DNA of 64,000 nucleotides from Polaribacter atrinae (GTDB taxonomy: Bacteria; Bacteroidota; Bacteroidia; Flavobacteriales; Flavobacteriaceae). Shown here one piece after another: positions 35,238 through 44,585 of this stretch. Made by a program: the position numbers and the translations under genes. Each line of letters opens with the position of its first letter. The stretch's first letter is position 1. The notes under the pieces were generated by a model that was not told where the DNA came from, made no database searches, and was given only the letters and a program-made list of their open reading frames with translations. The stretch lies in the NCBI RefSeq assembly GCF_038023995.1, contig NZ_CP150660.1:3656501-3720500 (forward strand). The letters run 5' to 3'.

Positions 35238-37715
35238 CTATTGGTTTTTTTCGTTTTCTAATAATTGTTCTAGGGCTATAAAATCTGGAACTAAAACTTG
35301 TCTTGCTTTACTACCTTCAAAACCACCAACAATACCAGCAGCTTCTAACTGATCTATTAATCTACCAGCTCTATTATAACCTAATTTTAATTTTCTTTGC
35401 AATAGAGATGCAGATCCTTGTTGTGCTGTAACAATAATTTCTGCAGCATCTTTAAAGAGTTTGTCTCTATCGGAAATATCTATATCAAGACTCGTGCCAC
35501 TCTCATCATCTACATACTCTGGTAATTGATATGCTTCTGCATAGGCTTTTTGAGAACCAATAAAATCTGTAATTTTTTCTACTTCTGGTGTGTCTACAAA
35601 GGCACATTGTATTCTGCTAAGGTTGTTACCTGCAGTGTACAATAAATCTCCACGTCCTATTAATTGATCTGCACCACCAGCATCTAATATCGTTCTAGAG
35701 TCAATTTTAGAAGTAACTCTAAAAGCAATTCTTGCAGGGAAATTGGCTTTAATAATACCGGTAATAACGTTTACAGAAGGTCTTTGTGTTGCTACAATTA
35801 AGTGAATACCAATAGCTCTTGCAAGTTGTGCTAAACGTGCAATTGGTGTTTCTACTTCTTTACCAGCAGTCATAATTAAATCTGCAAATTCATCAATAAC
35901 CAAAACAATATAAGGTAAAAATTGATGTCCCTCATTAGGGTTTAATTTACGTTGTTTAAACTTAACATTGTATTCTTTAATATTACGTACCATTGCTGCT
36001 TTTAGCAAGTCGTAACGATTATCCATTTCTATACACAACGAGTTTAAAGTATGCACCACTTTTGTAGTATCCGTAATAATTGCTTCTTCTACATCTGGTA
36101 ATTTTGCTAAATAATGACGCTCTATTTTGTTAAACAAAGTAAGTTCTACTTTCTTTGGATCTACTAAAATAAACTTTACTTCTGCAGGATGTTTTTTATA
36201 TAAAAGTGATGTCAATACCGCATTTAAACCAACAGACTTTCCTTGACCCGTTGCACCTGCCATTAATAAGTGAGGCATTTTAGCTAAATCTACCACAAAA
36301 GTTTCATTAGAAATGGTTTTACCTAAAGCAATAGGTAATTCCATTGTAGATTCTTGGAATTTCTTCGAAGAAATTACAGAATGCATAGAAACAATGGTCG
36401 ATTTTTTATTAGGTACCTCTATACCAATAGTTCCTTTACCAGGGATAGGAGCAATAATTCTAATTCCTAATGCAGATAAAGAAAGGGCAATATCATCTTC
36501 TAAATTTTTAATTTTAGAAATTCTAATTCCGGCTTCTGGTACAATCTCATACAAAGTAATTGTTGGACCTACAGTTGCTTTTATTTCTGCAATACCAATT
36601 TTGTAGTTCTTTAAGGTTTCTACAATTCGGTCTTTATTTGCTTCTAATTCTTCTGGATCTATAGAAATAGATTCATTATATTGTTTTAAAAGATTAAAAG
36701 TTGGGAACTTAAAATTCCCTAATTCTAGAGTAGGATCGAACTCACCAAAATCTTTTACCAATTGATTGGATAAGTTTTCTGTAGAATGTTCTTCTTCTCG
36801 ACCGATGGCAACATCAATCTCAACTTCCATTTCTACTTCTTGCTCTTCTTCTTTAGGTATTTCTGTTTTTAATACAGGTCCCGACGTTTTATCAACATTT
36901 AAAGATATTTCTTCTTTTTTAGCAGTTACATCAGAATATTTAGAAATCGTTGGTTGTTGTTTTTCTAATGATAATTCTACTACAGATTTTTCTTTTTGAT
37001 CTGTTTTTAAAGGTACTGTTTCTATTTTTTCTGTGGTTTTATCAGGTGGTGTAACTATTTCTTGTGCTGTTTTGCTTAGAACTTGTTCTTCTGCTTTTCT
37101 AGCTTCTCTTTCTTCTCTTTTTATTTTTAAGGTTTCTATGTGTTTATCAAAAGTAACTTTATAACGTAAAACTAAATAAGCAATTAAAAAGAACGTTAAA
37201 AGTATTACTAAGCCAGTTTTACCAATAAAGGCCTGTAAAAATTCATTAATTTCAAAACCGACAACGCCAGATAGTAATGCATATTTGTTATATACAAATC
37301 CTAAAGATATAGAAATCCAGATCATGGCTAATAGAGACCAGTTCCAAGAAATTATTAGTGAAGAGAATTTCTTTTTAAAAAGGATGTACCAACCTGTTAA
37401 TAGTATTTGATACGCTAGTATAAATGCCGCTATACCAACTCCTGTATAAATAAAAAAGTGACTTAAATTAGCGCCAATTTTCCCTAATAAATTTTTACTT
37501 CTAACCGTTTTATCTGCAAATTCTGTAAGTATGCTTTGATCTTCTTGCCAATTAAAGAAAAACGAAATAAAGGCAATACAAAGAAAAGCAGAAAATAAAA
37601 TTAAGAAAGATCCTAAAATTGTCTTTGCCTGTCTTGTTTTTAAATATGCAAAAATACTCGGTTTCTTATCCGAAGAATTTAAGGGCGTTTTTGTACTTGT
37701 TCTTCTCTTGGCCAT
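35238..37715 (-). CDS. ftsK: DNA translocase FtsK
   Basis: An 825-residue septal DNA pump. Four membrane helices lie at about residues 32-55, 83-110, 125-145 and 166-184, followed by a charged linker (about 190-330) and the RecA-like motor. Walker A is GATGQGKSV (487-495) and Walker B is IVLVIDEFADL. The C-terminal gamma winged helix (about 750-815, LLQRKLKLGYNRAGRLIDQL) reads KOPS sites and activates XerD at dif. It uses ATP to resolve chromosome termini during division. Confidence 0.95.
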   Translation of the reverse strand: MAKRRTSTKTPLNSSDKKPSIFAYLKTRQAKTILGSFLILFSAFLCIAFISFFFNWQEDQSILTEFADKTVRSKNLLGKIGANLSHFFIYTGVGIAAFILAYQILLTGWYILFKKKFSSLIISWNWSLLAMIWISISLGFVYNKYALLSGVVGFEINEFLQAFIGKTGLVILLTFFLIAYLVLRYKVTFDKHIETLKIKREEREARKAEEQVLSKTAQEIVTPPDKTTEKIETVPLKTDQKEKSVVELSLEKQQPTISKYSDVTAKKEEISLNVDKTSGPVLKTEIPKEEEQEVEMEVEIDVAIGREEEHSTENLSNQLVKDFGEFDPTLELGNFKFPTFNLLKQYNESISIDPEELEANKDRIVETLKNYKIGIAEIKATVGPTITLYEIVPEAGIRISKIKNLEDDIALSLSALGIRIIAPIPGKGTIGIEVPNKKSTIVSMHSVISSKKFQESTMELPIALGKTISNETFVVDLAKMPHLLMAGATGQGKSVGLNAVLTSLLYKKHPAEVKFILVDPKKVELTLFNKIERHYLAKLPDVEEAIITDTTKVVHTLNSLCIEMDNRYDLLKAAMVRNIKEYNVKFKQRKLNPNEGHQFLPYIVLVIDEFADLIMTAGKEVETPIARLAQLARAIGIHLIVATQRPSVNVITGIIKANFPARIAFRVTSKIDSRTILDAGGADQLIGRGDLLYTAGNNLSRIQCAFVDTPEVEKITDFIGSQKAYAEAYQLPEYVDDESGTSLDIDISDRDKLFKDAAEIIVTAQQGSASLLQRKLKLGYNRAGRLIDQLEAAGIVGGFEGSKARQVLVPDFIALEQLLENEKNQ

Positions 37716-37758
37716 TAATAATTTTTGGTCGTTTTTAGCAGTAAATATAAAAATTCAC

Positions 37759-38139
37759 CTAAAATAATAAAGCTATTTTAGGGATGTATATAAAACCTGC
37801 AATAATTAATGAAGTAAAAGCTGCAAAACTTGGTGCGCCTGCAGCTATATCTTTAATAAAACCTATTTTCTTGTGATATTCTGGATGTACAAAATCTGCT
37901 ATTTTTTCTATAGCTGTGTTTAGAGCTTCTGCCACTAAAACGAGGCCAATAACTATAAACTGAAACATCCATTCTATATTAGAAATATTAAAATAAAAAC
38001 CTAAAATAGTAGCAAGTACAGCAATAAAAAGTTGTGCTTTTATACTGTCTTCCGTAGTCATTAAAAGCCACATACCTCTTAGTGCAAACTTAAAACTACG
38101 AAGTCTTCCTCTTAAAAAGCTATCATTAGGATTCTTCAT
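37759..38139 (-). CDS. dgkA: Diacylglycerol kinase / undecaprenol kinase family (DgkA-like)
   Basis: A 126-residue membrane protein with three hydrophobic helices and the family signature EALNTAIEKIADFV then KDIAAGAPSFA, which supply the ATP-Mg and catalytic residues. Family members phosphorylate diacylglycerol or undecaprenol; the sequence cannot decide which. It is 3 bp after tpx and 43 bp before ftsK in the same direction. Confidence 0.9.
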   Translation of the reverse strand: MKNPNDSFLRGRLRSFKFALRGMWLLMTTEDSIKAQLFIAVLATILGFYFNISNIEWMFQFIVIGLVLVAEALNTAIEKIADFVHPEYHKKIGFIKDIAAGAPSFAAFTSLIIAGFIYIPKIALLF

Positions 38140-38142
38140 AAA

Positions 38143-38640
38143 TTAAATAGCGTTTAAAGCAGCTGTATAATTAGGTTCGTCAACAATTTCAGACACTTGT
38201 TCTGTATAAATAATATCTCCGTTTTCATCGATAATAACAATAGATCTAGAGTGTAAATGTGCTAAAGGACCATCTGCAATTTCTAATTCGTAAGATTTTC
38301 CGAAGTTACCATCAGCAAAATCAGATAACATTACTACATTATCAATACCTTCTGCACCACAAAAACGAGCTTGCGCAAATGGTAAATCTTTAGAAATACA
38401 TAAAACAACTGTGTTTTCTAAATCTGCAGCTTTTTTGTTAAATTCTCTAACAGAAGTAGCACAAGTACCTGTATCTACACTTGGAAAAATATTTAAAATT
38501 ACTTTTTTACCAGAAAAATCTGATAAACTTTTTTGAGATAAATCTACCGCAGTTAGTTTAAAATCAGCAGCTTTTGTTCCTGTTTTAGGTAAGTTACCTA
38601 TTGTATTTATTGCGTTTCCTTTTAATGTGATATTTGCCAT
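38143..38640 (-). CDS. tpx: Thiol peroxidase (Tpx)
   Basis: A 165-residue atypical 2-Cys peroxiredoxin. The peroxidatic Cys60 is in SVDTGTCATSVREFN and the resolving Cys94 in ARFCGAEG, the Tpx spacing. It reduces hydrogen peroxide and alkyl hydroperoxides with thioredoxin. It heads the minus-strand group through ribB, with a -7 box at 38663-38670. Confidence 0.95.
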   Translation of the reverse strand: MANITLKGNAINTIGNLPKTGTKAADFKLTAVDLSQKSLSDFSGKKVILNIFPSVDTGTCATSVREFNKKAADLENTVVLCISKDLPFAQARFCGAEGIDNVVMLSDFADGNFGKSYELEIADGPLAHLHSRSIVIIDENGDIIYTEQVSEIVDEPNYTAALNAI

Positions 38641-38662
38641 TTTAGTATGTTTTTTAGAACTT

Positions 38663-38670
38663 CAAAAGTA
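38663..38670 (-). promoter_or_regulatory. -7 promoter element before tpx
   Basis: The minus strand reads TACTTTTG, an exact TAnnTTTG match, 22 bp upstream of the ATG at 38640. It probably drives tpx-dgkA-ftsK and perhaps the whole group to ribB. Confidence 0.5.
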
Positions 38671-38800
38671 ATGATAATTAAATTATTTATGGAAATATTC
38701 TGGTGATTCATTTTAGTTTTAAATTTATTTTAAAACCGTATGTCAATAAATCTCGTAGATATGTTGAACACAAATTATTATTAATTTTAAATATCAAATT

Positions 38801-39370
38801 ATGAAAACCTTAAATTTTTTTAAAGTAACAGTTTTAATGCTTAGTTTAGTAATTAGTCAAAATTTTAGTGCGCAAGAAAAAACAAAAATGGTGGGTGGTG
38901 CCGAAATGTATCCTTCTAAAAATATTGTAGAAAATGCAGTAAACTCTAAAGACCATACTACGTTAGTAGCAGCCGTAAAAGCAGCAGAATTAGTAGACGT
39001 ATTAACTAGTGAAGGACCTTTTACTGTCTTTGCGCCAACAAATAAAGGGTTTGATATGTTACCAGAAGGTACAGTGAGCACCTTATTTATGGCAGAAAAT
39101 AAAACGAAATTACAAACAATTTTAAAATACCATGTTGTTGCAGGTAATTGGAATGCAAAAGAAATTGTTACATTAATTAAAAAAGGAAATGGTAAAGCTG
39201 TTATTGAAACAGTAAGCGGAGGAATCATTACTGCTTGGATGAAAGGAAAAAATGTTTATATTTCTGATGAAAACGGAGGTAAAGCAAAAGTTACTATTGC
39301 AGATGTTAATCAATCTAACGGAGTTATTCATGTTATAGATGCTGTTTTATTACCGAAACCAGCAATGTAG
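38801..39370 (+). CDS. Fasciclin (FAS1) domain protein, exported
   Basis: A 189-residue protein with a signal peptide (about residues 1-24, ending NFSAQEK) and one FAS1 domain from about 45 to 185. Both family blocks are present: H1 as GPFTVFAPTNKGFDMLP and the YH motif as LKYHVVAGN, with the C-terminal VIHVIDAVLLP. FAS1 proteins mediate adhesion or surface binding. It stands alone, convergent with nothing, and is followed by two palindromic signals. Confidence 0.9.
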   Translation: MKTLNFFKVTVLMLSLVISQNFSAQEKTKMVGGAEMYPSKNIVENAVNSKDHTTLVAAVKAAELVDVLTSEGPFTVFAPTNKGFDMLPEGTVSTLFMAENKTKLQTILKYHVVAGNWNAKEIVTLIKKGNGKAVIETVSGGIITAWMKGKNVYISDENGGKAKVTIADVNQSNGVIHVIDAVLLPKPAM

Positions 39371-39422
39371 AAAAACGATCGTTTTTAGTATTAAAAATCC
39401 ACTTTTAGAAAAGTGGATTTTT
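39371..39422 (+). terminator. Palindrome and terminator after the fasciclin gene
   Basis: A perfect 16-bp palindrome AAAAACGATCGTTTTT (39371-39386) follows the stop at once. Then AAAATCCACTTTT, a 3-nt loop and AAAGTGGATTTTTT form an intrinsic terminator at about 39392-39422. Confidence 0.8.
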
Positions 39423-39471
39423 TGTGTTTTTATTTTATAGAATAGCGACTATTTATTCTAATAACAAGTTG

Positions 39472-39479
39472 TATTTTTG
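39472..39479 (+). promoter_or_regulatory. -7 promoter element before the MATE gene
   Basis: TATTTTTG matches TAnnTTTG. Its last bases include a TTG that is in frame with the coding region, which argues against starting translation there and favours the GTG at 39504. Confidence 0.55.
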
Positions 39480-39503
39480 CACTCCGTAAAAAGAACAATA
39501 GAC

Positions 39504-40880
39504 GTGAATATTTCTCAATATACATCAGAATTTAAATACAATTGGAAACTTGCAGCACCAGTAATGTTAGGTATGCTAGGGCATACATTTGTAAGTTTTA
39601 TAGATAATATTATGGTTGGCCAAATGGGGACAGCAGAGTTAGCTGCAGTTTCTTTGGGAAATAGTTTTATGTTTATAGCCATGTCTATAGGTATCGGTTT
39701 CTCTACGGCTATTACACCTTTAATTGCAGAGGCAGATTCATCAGATAATTTAAAACAAGCAAGAGCTACTTATAAAAGTGGCTTGTTTTTATGTACAACA
39801 TTAGGTATCATATTATTTTCTGGAGTTTATTTTTCAAAACCTTTAATGTATTTAATGAAACAGCCAAAAGAGGTGGTAGAATTGGCAATTCCGTATTTAG
39901 ATTTGGTGGCTTTTTCTTTAATTCCTTTGGTTATATTTCAAGCAATAAAGCAATTTAGTGATGGTATGTCTATGACAAAATATCCTATGTATGCAGCTCT
40001 AATTGCAAATGTTATAAATATTGTTTTAAACTATTTATTGATTTTTGGGAAATTTGGTTTTCCAGAAATGGGAATTATTGGTGCTGCTTATGGTACATTA
40101 ATTTCTAGAATTATAATGGTTATTTATTTGTGGTTATTACTTCGTTATAAAGAAAGATCTGCACAAATAGTAAGAAATATAAAATTCTTTGTTTTAGATG
40201 TTTTAACCATAAAAAAAATCGTCAATTTAGGTTCTTTAAGTGCGATGCAAATGCTTTTTGAAGTCGCTATTTTTACAGCAGCAGTTTGGTTAAGTGGTTT
40301 GTTGGGAAAAAATCCTCAGGCGGCAAATCAAATAGCATTAAACTTATCTTCTATGACATTTATGGTTGCAACAGGTTTAAGCGTTGCTGCTATGATTAGA
40401 GTTGGGAACCAAAAAGGATTACAAAATTATAAAGAATTGCGTAGAATTGCTTTTTCTATCTTTTTATTAGGCGTATTGTTGGCAATGTTCTTTGCATTAC
40501 TATTCTTTGTTTTTCACAAAAGTTTACCAATGATTTACGTAGATTTAAACGATACTGCAAATTATATAGACAATATGGAGGTGGTTTCCATTGCTTCAAA
40601 ATTATTATTAGCAGCAGCGTTTTTTCAAATATCAGATAGTATACAGGTTGTTTTTTTAGGAGCTTTACGTGGTTTACAGGATGTTAAGATTCCTACAATT
40701 CTTACTTTTATTTCTTATTGGGTTATTGGTTTTCCGGTTTCTTACTATTTAGGAAGTGAAGAAATGTATGGTAGTTTTGGTATTTGGCTAGGTTTATTAG
40801 CAGGTTTAACTACAGCTTCTATCTTATTATTTATAAGATTTAATTCGTTAACTTTAAAGTTGATAAAAGAGAAAAAATAA
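39504..40880 (+). CDS. MATE family multidrug/Na+ efflux transporter
   Basis: A 458-residue, twelve-helix transporter of the NorM/DinF type. It has the early LAAPVMLGMLGHTFVSFIDN and IMVGQMGTAELAAVSLG blocks and two homologous six-helix halves. It exports cationic compounds in exchange for Na+ or H+. I choose GTG at 39504; the frame also opens with TTG at 39477, but that lies within the -7 promoter box. No regulator lies nearby. Confidence 0.88.
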   Translation: MNISQYTSEFKYNWKLAAPVMLGMLGHTFVSFIDNIMVGQMGTAELAAVSLGNSFMFIAMSIGIGFSTAITPLIAEADSSDNLKQARATYKSGLFLCTTLGIILFSGVYFSKPLMYLMKQPKEVVELAIPYLDLVAFSLIPLVIFQAIKQFSDGMSMTKYPMYAALIANVINIVLNYLLIFGKFGFPEMGIIGAAYGTLISRIIMVIYLWLLLRYKERSAQIVRNIKFFVLDVLTIKKIVNLGSLSAMQMLFEVAIFTAAVWLSGLLGKNPQAANQIALNLSSMTFMVATGLSVAAMIRVGNQKGLQNYKELRRIAFSIFLLGVLLAMFFALLFFVFHKSLPMIYVDLNDTANYIDNMEVVSIASKLLLAAAFFQISDSIQVVFLGALRGLQDVKIPTILTFISYWVIGFPVSYYLGSEEMYGSFGIWLGLLAGLTTASILLFIRFNSLTLKLIKEKK

Positions 40881-40886
40881 TAGTGT

Positions 40887-40951
40887 CCTCTCGAGTGCAG
40901 ACGAGAGGGTATTTATATATAAAGTTTAAATAAATTATCGACTGCGCTCGA
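40887..40951. repeat. Pair of TCGACTGCGCTCGA-related repeats
   Basis: CCTCTCG/CGAGAGG around AGTGCAGA (40887-40908) forms a hairpin after the MATE stop and may be a decayed copy. A complete 14-bp core TCGACTGCGCTCGA lies at 40938-40951, shortly before the next gene's start at 40972. Confidence 0.65.
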
Positions 40952-40971
40952 ACATACTTAAAACGATAACA

Positions 40972-41196
40972 ATGACTTTACCTAAATTTTTATTAGCAGA
41001 TAATAGTAAGTTTCCTGAAGATATTTTTGTGTTACATACAGAATTTCCTCGTTTTTTAATTAATTTAAAAGATGATGAAGTAGAATGGTTTGAAGATTTA
41101 ACAGGAGAGAGTGAAGAGGATATTGCAACAGAATTAGCAGATTTAATGGATAAAGCTGGTGCTTTTTATGATGATGAAATGAAGGAATTCGATTAA
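40972..41196 (+). CDS. Conserved small acidic protein of unknown function
   Basis: A 74-residue acidic protein opening MTLPKFLLADNSKFPEDIFV and ending DDEMKEFD, with about a quarter Asp/Glu and no signal or membrane segment. Similar short proteins are, from memory, common in Bacteroidota and unexplained. Start and stop are clear, and the repeat at 40938 lies in its leader. Confidence 0.7.
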   Translation: MTLPKFLLADNSKFPEDIFVLHTEFPRFLINLKDDEVEWFEDLTGESEEDIATELADLMDKAGAFYDDEMKEFD

Positions 41197-41564
41197 GGTT
41201 CTTTAACTTGTTCTTCGTTTTTATTTATAATAAAACACTTAAAACGATCATTCAACCTTATCAATAGAATATTTATAAATAACGCTTAAAAAAGGAAAGT
41301 TAATTTCTGTTTTTTAAGCGTTTTTTTATGCCACTAAAAGTTATTTTAAATCTCTTTAATTATTCTTTTTTAGCTGTTCTAATGTTAAAAAAATGAACTT
41401 TTTTTCTATAATAAAGATCAAAAATAATTTCACGAAATAAGTTGTTGGAAATCATGTTGTTTATGCCGTGAATAGAAATAAAAATAACATATTTTAACAT
41501 GTTCTCGCCTTTAAAAAGAGCCTAATTTTTAGTATTTTTATGCCCATAATTAAAACAAGATAAA
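41197..41564. other. Non-coding spacer with terminator before the S46 peptidase
   Basis: A terminator lies at 41281-41327: AACGCTTAAAAAA, a loop, TTTTTTAAGCG and T-run. The rest is AT-rich with no gene seen. No exact -7 box was found just upstream of 41565, only TTAGTATTTTTA near 41529. Confidence 0.6.
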
Positions 41565-43715
41565 ATGAAAAAAATACTGATTACATTTATTGTATTTATA
41601 ATGTCACTTCCGTCTGCAATGGCAAATGAAGGGATGTGGTTTTTAATGCATATAGAACGATTAAATCATCGTGATATGCAAAAAATGGGGTTACAATTAA
41701 CTCCCGAAGAAATTTACAGTGTTAACAATCAAAGTTTAAAAGATGCAATAGTGCAATTTAATGGAGGTTGTACAGCAAGTATCGTTTCAGAAAGTGGATT
41801 GGTGTTAACAAACCATCATTGTGGATACAATGCGATTGCAGAATTATCTACAGCAGAACAAAATCACTTAAAAAATGGTTTTTGGGCAGGTTCTAAAGAA
41901 GAGGAATTGAAGCCAGAAAGCTTATATGTTCGCTTTTTTGTAAGAATGGATGATGTTTCTAAACGTATTTTATCATTAGTAAATGATAAAATGAGTGAAA
42001 AAGAACGTGAGGCAATCATCAATAGAGAAATTGCTAAGATTGAAAAAGAAAATAACGAAGGTGGAAAATACACGGTTTCTGTTCGTTCTTTTTATGAAGG
42101 AAATGAATTTTACTACTTTGTTTATGAGGATTATAAAGATGTTCGTTTAGTAGGTACGCCTCCAGAAAATGTTGGTAAATATGGTGGAGATACAGATAAC
42201 TGGGAATGGCCAAGACATACTGGTGATTTTTCTTTATTTAGAGTTTATGCTGATGAAAATGGAGCACCAGCAGAATATTCAACAGCTAATGTGCCTTTAA
42301 AAGCAAAATATCATTTACCTGTTAATATTGATGGAGTAAAAGAAAATGATTTTGCAATGATTTTAGGATATCCTGGTAGAACTAACCGTTGGATGCCTGC
42401 ACAAGGAGTAGAGCAAAACGTAAAATACGCATATCCTGCTTGGGTAGAAGGTTCTAAGTTAAGTATGGATGTTATGAGAAAATACATGGATGCAGACGAG
42501 TCTGTGAATCTAATGTATGCATCTGCTTACGCCGGTATTGCCAATTATTGGAAAAATAGAGGTGGAATGATTACTGCTTTAACAGAACATAAAACTGTAG
42601 AAAAGAAGAGTAAAGTAGAGGCGAAGTTTGCCAAATGGGCTAAGAAAAAAGACAATAAAGAAGTCTACGGAAAAGTTATTGAGAACATCAATAATTATTA
42701 TAGTTTAACCAATGAAAAAACAAAACAAACCAACTACTTATTGGGGATGTTGCGTTCTAGTAAATTTGCTGTTTTATCATACAGAATTGGTGGCGCTTTA
42801 AAGCAATATACAGCTGCAAATGAAGCAGAGCGTGCAAATATGTTACCAAGATTACAAGCGCTTATAGAGAGTTCTTATAAAGATTTCTACTTGCCTTTAG
42901 AGGAAGAGGTTTTTGCAAAACAATTAGGTTTGTTAGCATCTAAATCTAATTATTCATTGCCAGAATTGGTAGCAGAAGTAGGTGGGAAAAACGATAATGA
43001 TTTTTCTGCGTATGTAAAAGCTATTTTTAAGTTGAGTATGTTTACTTCTAAAGAGGGAGTAGAAGCTTATTTACAATACCCAGATGAAGCGATCTTAAAT
43101 AGTGATCCTTTATTACAATTATCTAATCAGTTATTAGATAAATATAGAGAGAGTCCAGAGAGTTTAGTGCAACCAGAAAATGATTTTAAAGCATCATTTA
43201 GATTGTTAGTAAAAGGATTGCGTGAGTCAGGATTGAGTGATATTCAGTATCCTGATGCAAACTCTACATTAAGATTGTCTTACGGTAAAGTAAGAGCTTT
43301 GCCTGCGGATAAGAGAAACGATGCGAATGAAAATAATTATACTACTTTTCAGGGGATGATTAAAAAGTACAAACCAAACGATCCTGAGTTTGATTTAGAC
43401 CAAAGCATGTTAGATATTTACGAAAAGAAAGATTACGGACGTTACGCAAATGAGCGTGGTCAATTGCCTGTAAACTTTTTAACGGATAACGATATTACAG
43501 GTGGTAATTCTGGTTCTCCTGTTGTAAATGGAAAAGGTGAATTAATTGGTTTGGCTTTTGATGGAAACATTGAAGCAATGGCTGGTGATGTTATTTTCGA
43601 CTCAAACTTACAAAGAACTATTAATGTTGATGTTAGATATGTACTTTGGTTGATAGACAAATACTCAAACGCAAAACATATTGTAGACGAGTTGACTATT
43701 ATTAGTAAAAAATAG
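41565..43715 (+). CDS. S46 family dipeptidyl peptidase, DPP7-type by key residue
   Basis: A 716-residue secreted serine exopeptidase with a signal peptide (about residues 1-20). The catalytic triad is His85 (LTNHHCGY), Asp221 (PRHTGDFS) and Ser649 (GGNSGSPV), with a helical cap domain between. In DPP11, Arg673 lies 18 residues after the catalytic Ser and sets acidic P1 preference; here that position is Gly667, as in DPP7, so hydrophobic P1 preference is expected. It releases dipeptides from extracellular peptides. A strong terminator follows. Confidence 0.9.
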   Translation: MKKILITFIVFIMSLPSAMANEGMWFLMHIERLNHRDMQKMGLQLTPEEIYSVNNQSLKDAIVQFNGGCTASIVSESGLVLTNHHCGYNAIAELSTAEQNHLKNGFWAGSKEEELKPESLYVRFFVRMDDVSKRILSLVNDKMSEKEREAIINREIAKIEKENNEGGKYTVSVRSFYEGNEFYYFVYEDYKDVRLVGTPPENVGKYGGDTDNWEWPRHTGDFSLFRVYADENGAPAEYSTANVPLKAKYHLPVNIDGVKENDFAMILGYPGRTNRWMPAQGVEQNVKYAYPAWVEGSKLSMDVMRKYMDADESVNLMYASAYAGIANYWKNRGGMITALTEHKTVEKKSKVEAKFAKWAKKKDNKEVYGKVIENINNYYSLTNEKTKQTNYLLGMLRSSKFAVLSYRIGGALKQYTAANEAERANMLPRLQALIESSYKDFYLPLEEEVFAKQLGLLASKSNYSLPELVAEVGGKNDNDFSAYVKAIFKLSMFTSKEGVEAYLQYPDEAILNSDPLLQLSNQLLDKYRESPESLVQPENDFKASFRLLVKGLRESGLSDIQYPDANSTLRLSYGKVRALPADKRNDANENNYTTFQGMIKKYKPNDPEFDLDQSMLDIYEKKDYGRYANERGQLPVNFLTDNDITGGNSGSPVVNGKGELIGLAFDGNIEAMAGDVIFDSNLQRTINVDVRYVLWLIDKYSNAKHIVDELTIISKK

Positions 43716-43742
43716 TAAAGTCTATTTGTAGATTTTATAGTA

Positions 43743-43778
43743 ATAAAAAAGCTCTCTGGTTTCAGAGAGCTTTTTTGT
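43743..43778 (+). terminator. Terminator of the S46 peptidase gene
   Basis: A-run, GCTCTCTG (43751-43758), 4-nt loop, CAGAGAGC (43763-43770) and T-run. Confidence 0.88.
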
Positions 43779-43925
43779 TTTAGGAATGGAAGTTTGTGAG
43801 TGGGGTTTGCTTAGGTTTTTGTGTATTGAAAGTTGCGGTTTTGTGAACGAGGAATTTCCGAAGGAAATTCAGATGTAACAAAAGTGCACTAAACTTTGAT
43901 TAAGCACTAAATTACGCATTATTTT

Positions 43926-43943
43926 TATACGGTGTTGTAACAC
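43926..43943. repeat. Left boundary of cassette-like unit 1
   Basis: TATACGGTGTTGTAACAC. Its last ten bases GTTGTAACAC are the exact inverse of GTGTTACAAC at the right end of the unit (44586-44595). The coding stop lies 3 bp inside. A small hairpin GAATTTCC/GGAAATTC (43852-43870) lies further left. Confidence 0.65.
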
Positions 43944-43946
43944 GTT

Positions 43947-44582
43947 TTAATTCCATTTTTTTTCTTTAATTAACTTTCCTTTTTTGTTCCATTCTTTCCA
44001 TACTCCAATTGGAATTCCATTTATAAAATTTCTCTCACTTTTTTTCTGACCATTTTCGTACCATTCAGTCCAAATCCCACTTTCAATTCCATTTTGAAGT
44101 TTTCCTTTAAGTTTCAATTGACCGTTTTTATACTTTTTCTCAATTATTTCTATTTCTTTTACAGGTTCAATTTTCTTATTTATTTTTCTATAAAATTCAT
44201 TTTCACTAAAAAGATTTTCAGGATCTGTTAATATTAATTCCGAAATTGTAAGTTTTAGTATCTTATATTTCCTCCAACTCATTGTTAATATACTATCTTT
44301 CAAATTGAATTTTACTCTTGACTTATCACCAAATTGTATGATGTCCAGATTTCCTTTTTTACCAAATTGTAAAATAATATCGGCTTCTTTTTTTTCGGTT
44401 TCTTTACTTTTTTTTCCTGAATTAATTGGTTCAGTTATTGGAGTCAGTTGTTCTCTTTCTTTTTGTTGCTTTTTAGTTTCATATGATTCCCAAGTTCCGT
44501 GCAATTGTTCAACTTTCAATTGGGCATAAATATTTTTAAATGATATTGCAAGGATTAATAATAATAAAAGCTCTTTTTTCAT
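43947..44582 (-). CDS. Exported protein with C-terminal MORN-2 (YwqK-like) repeats
   Basis: A 211-residue protein with a signal peptide (MKKELLLLLILAISFKNIYA). Residues about 25-125 resemble a small beta-rich lipocalin-like domain (HGTWESYETKKQ, ADIILQFGKKGNLDIIQFGD). The C-terminus has two MORN-2 repeats: YKNGQLKLKGKLQNGIESGI then WTEWYENGQKKSERNF and GIPIGVWKEW. MORN-2 proteins are often named YwqK-family antitoxins, but no toxin is seen here. The gene fills unit 1: boundary repeats lie 3 bp beyond both its start and its stop, an unusually tight fit. Confidence 0.7.
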   Translation of the reverse strand: MKKELLLLLILAISFKNIYAQLKVEQLHGTWESYETKKQQKEREQLTPITEPINSGKKSKETEKKEADIILQFGKKGNLDIIQFGDKSRVKFNLKDSILTMSWRKYKILKLTISELILTDPENLFSENEFYRKINKKIEPVKEIEIIEKKYKNGQLKLKGKLQNGIESGIWTEWYENGQKKSERNFINGIPIGVWKEWNKKGKLIKEKKWN

Positions 44583-44585
44583 AAT

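Noticed and set aside
39477-39503. TTG start of the MATE transporter at 39477
   Set aside because: The codon lies in the -7 promoter element TATTTTTG; GTG at 39504 is the more likely start.
43947-44582. Toxin-antitoxin pair based on the YwqK-like MORN-2 name
   Set aside because: There is no adjacent toxin gene in the unit and the protein has a signal peptide; the family name alone is not evidence.
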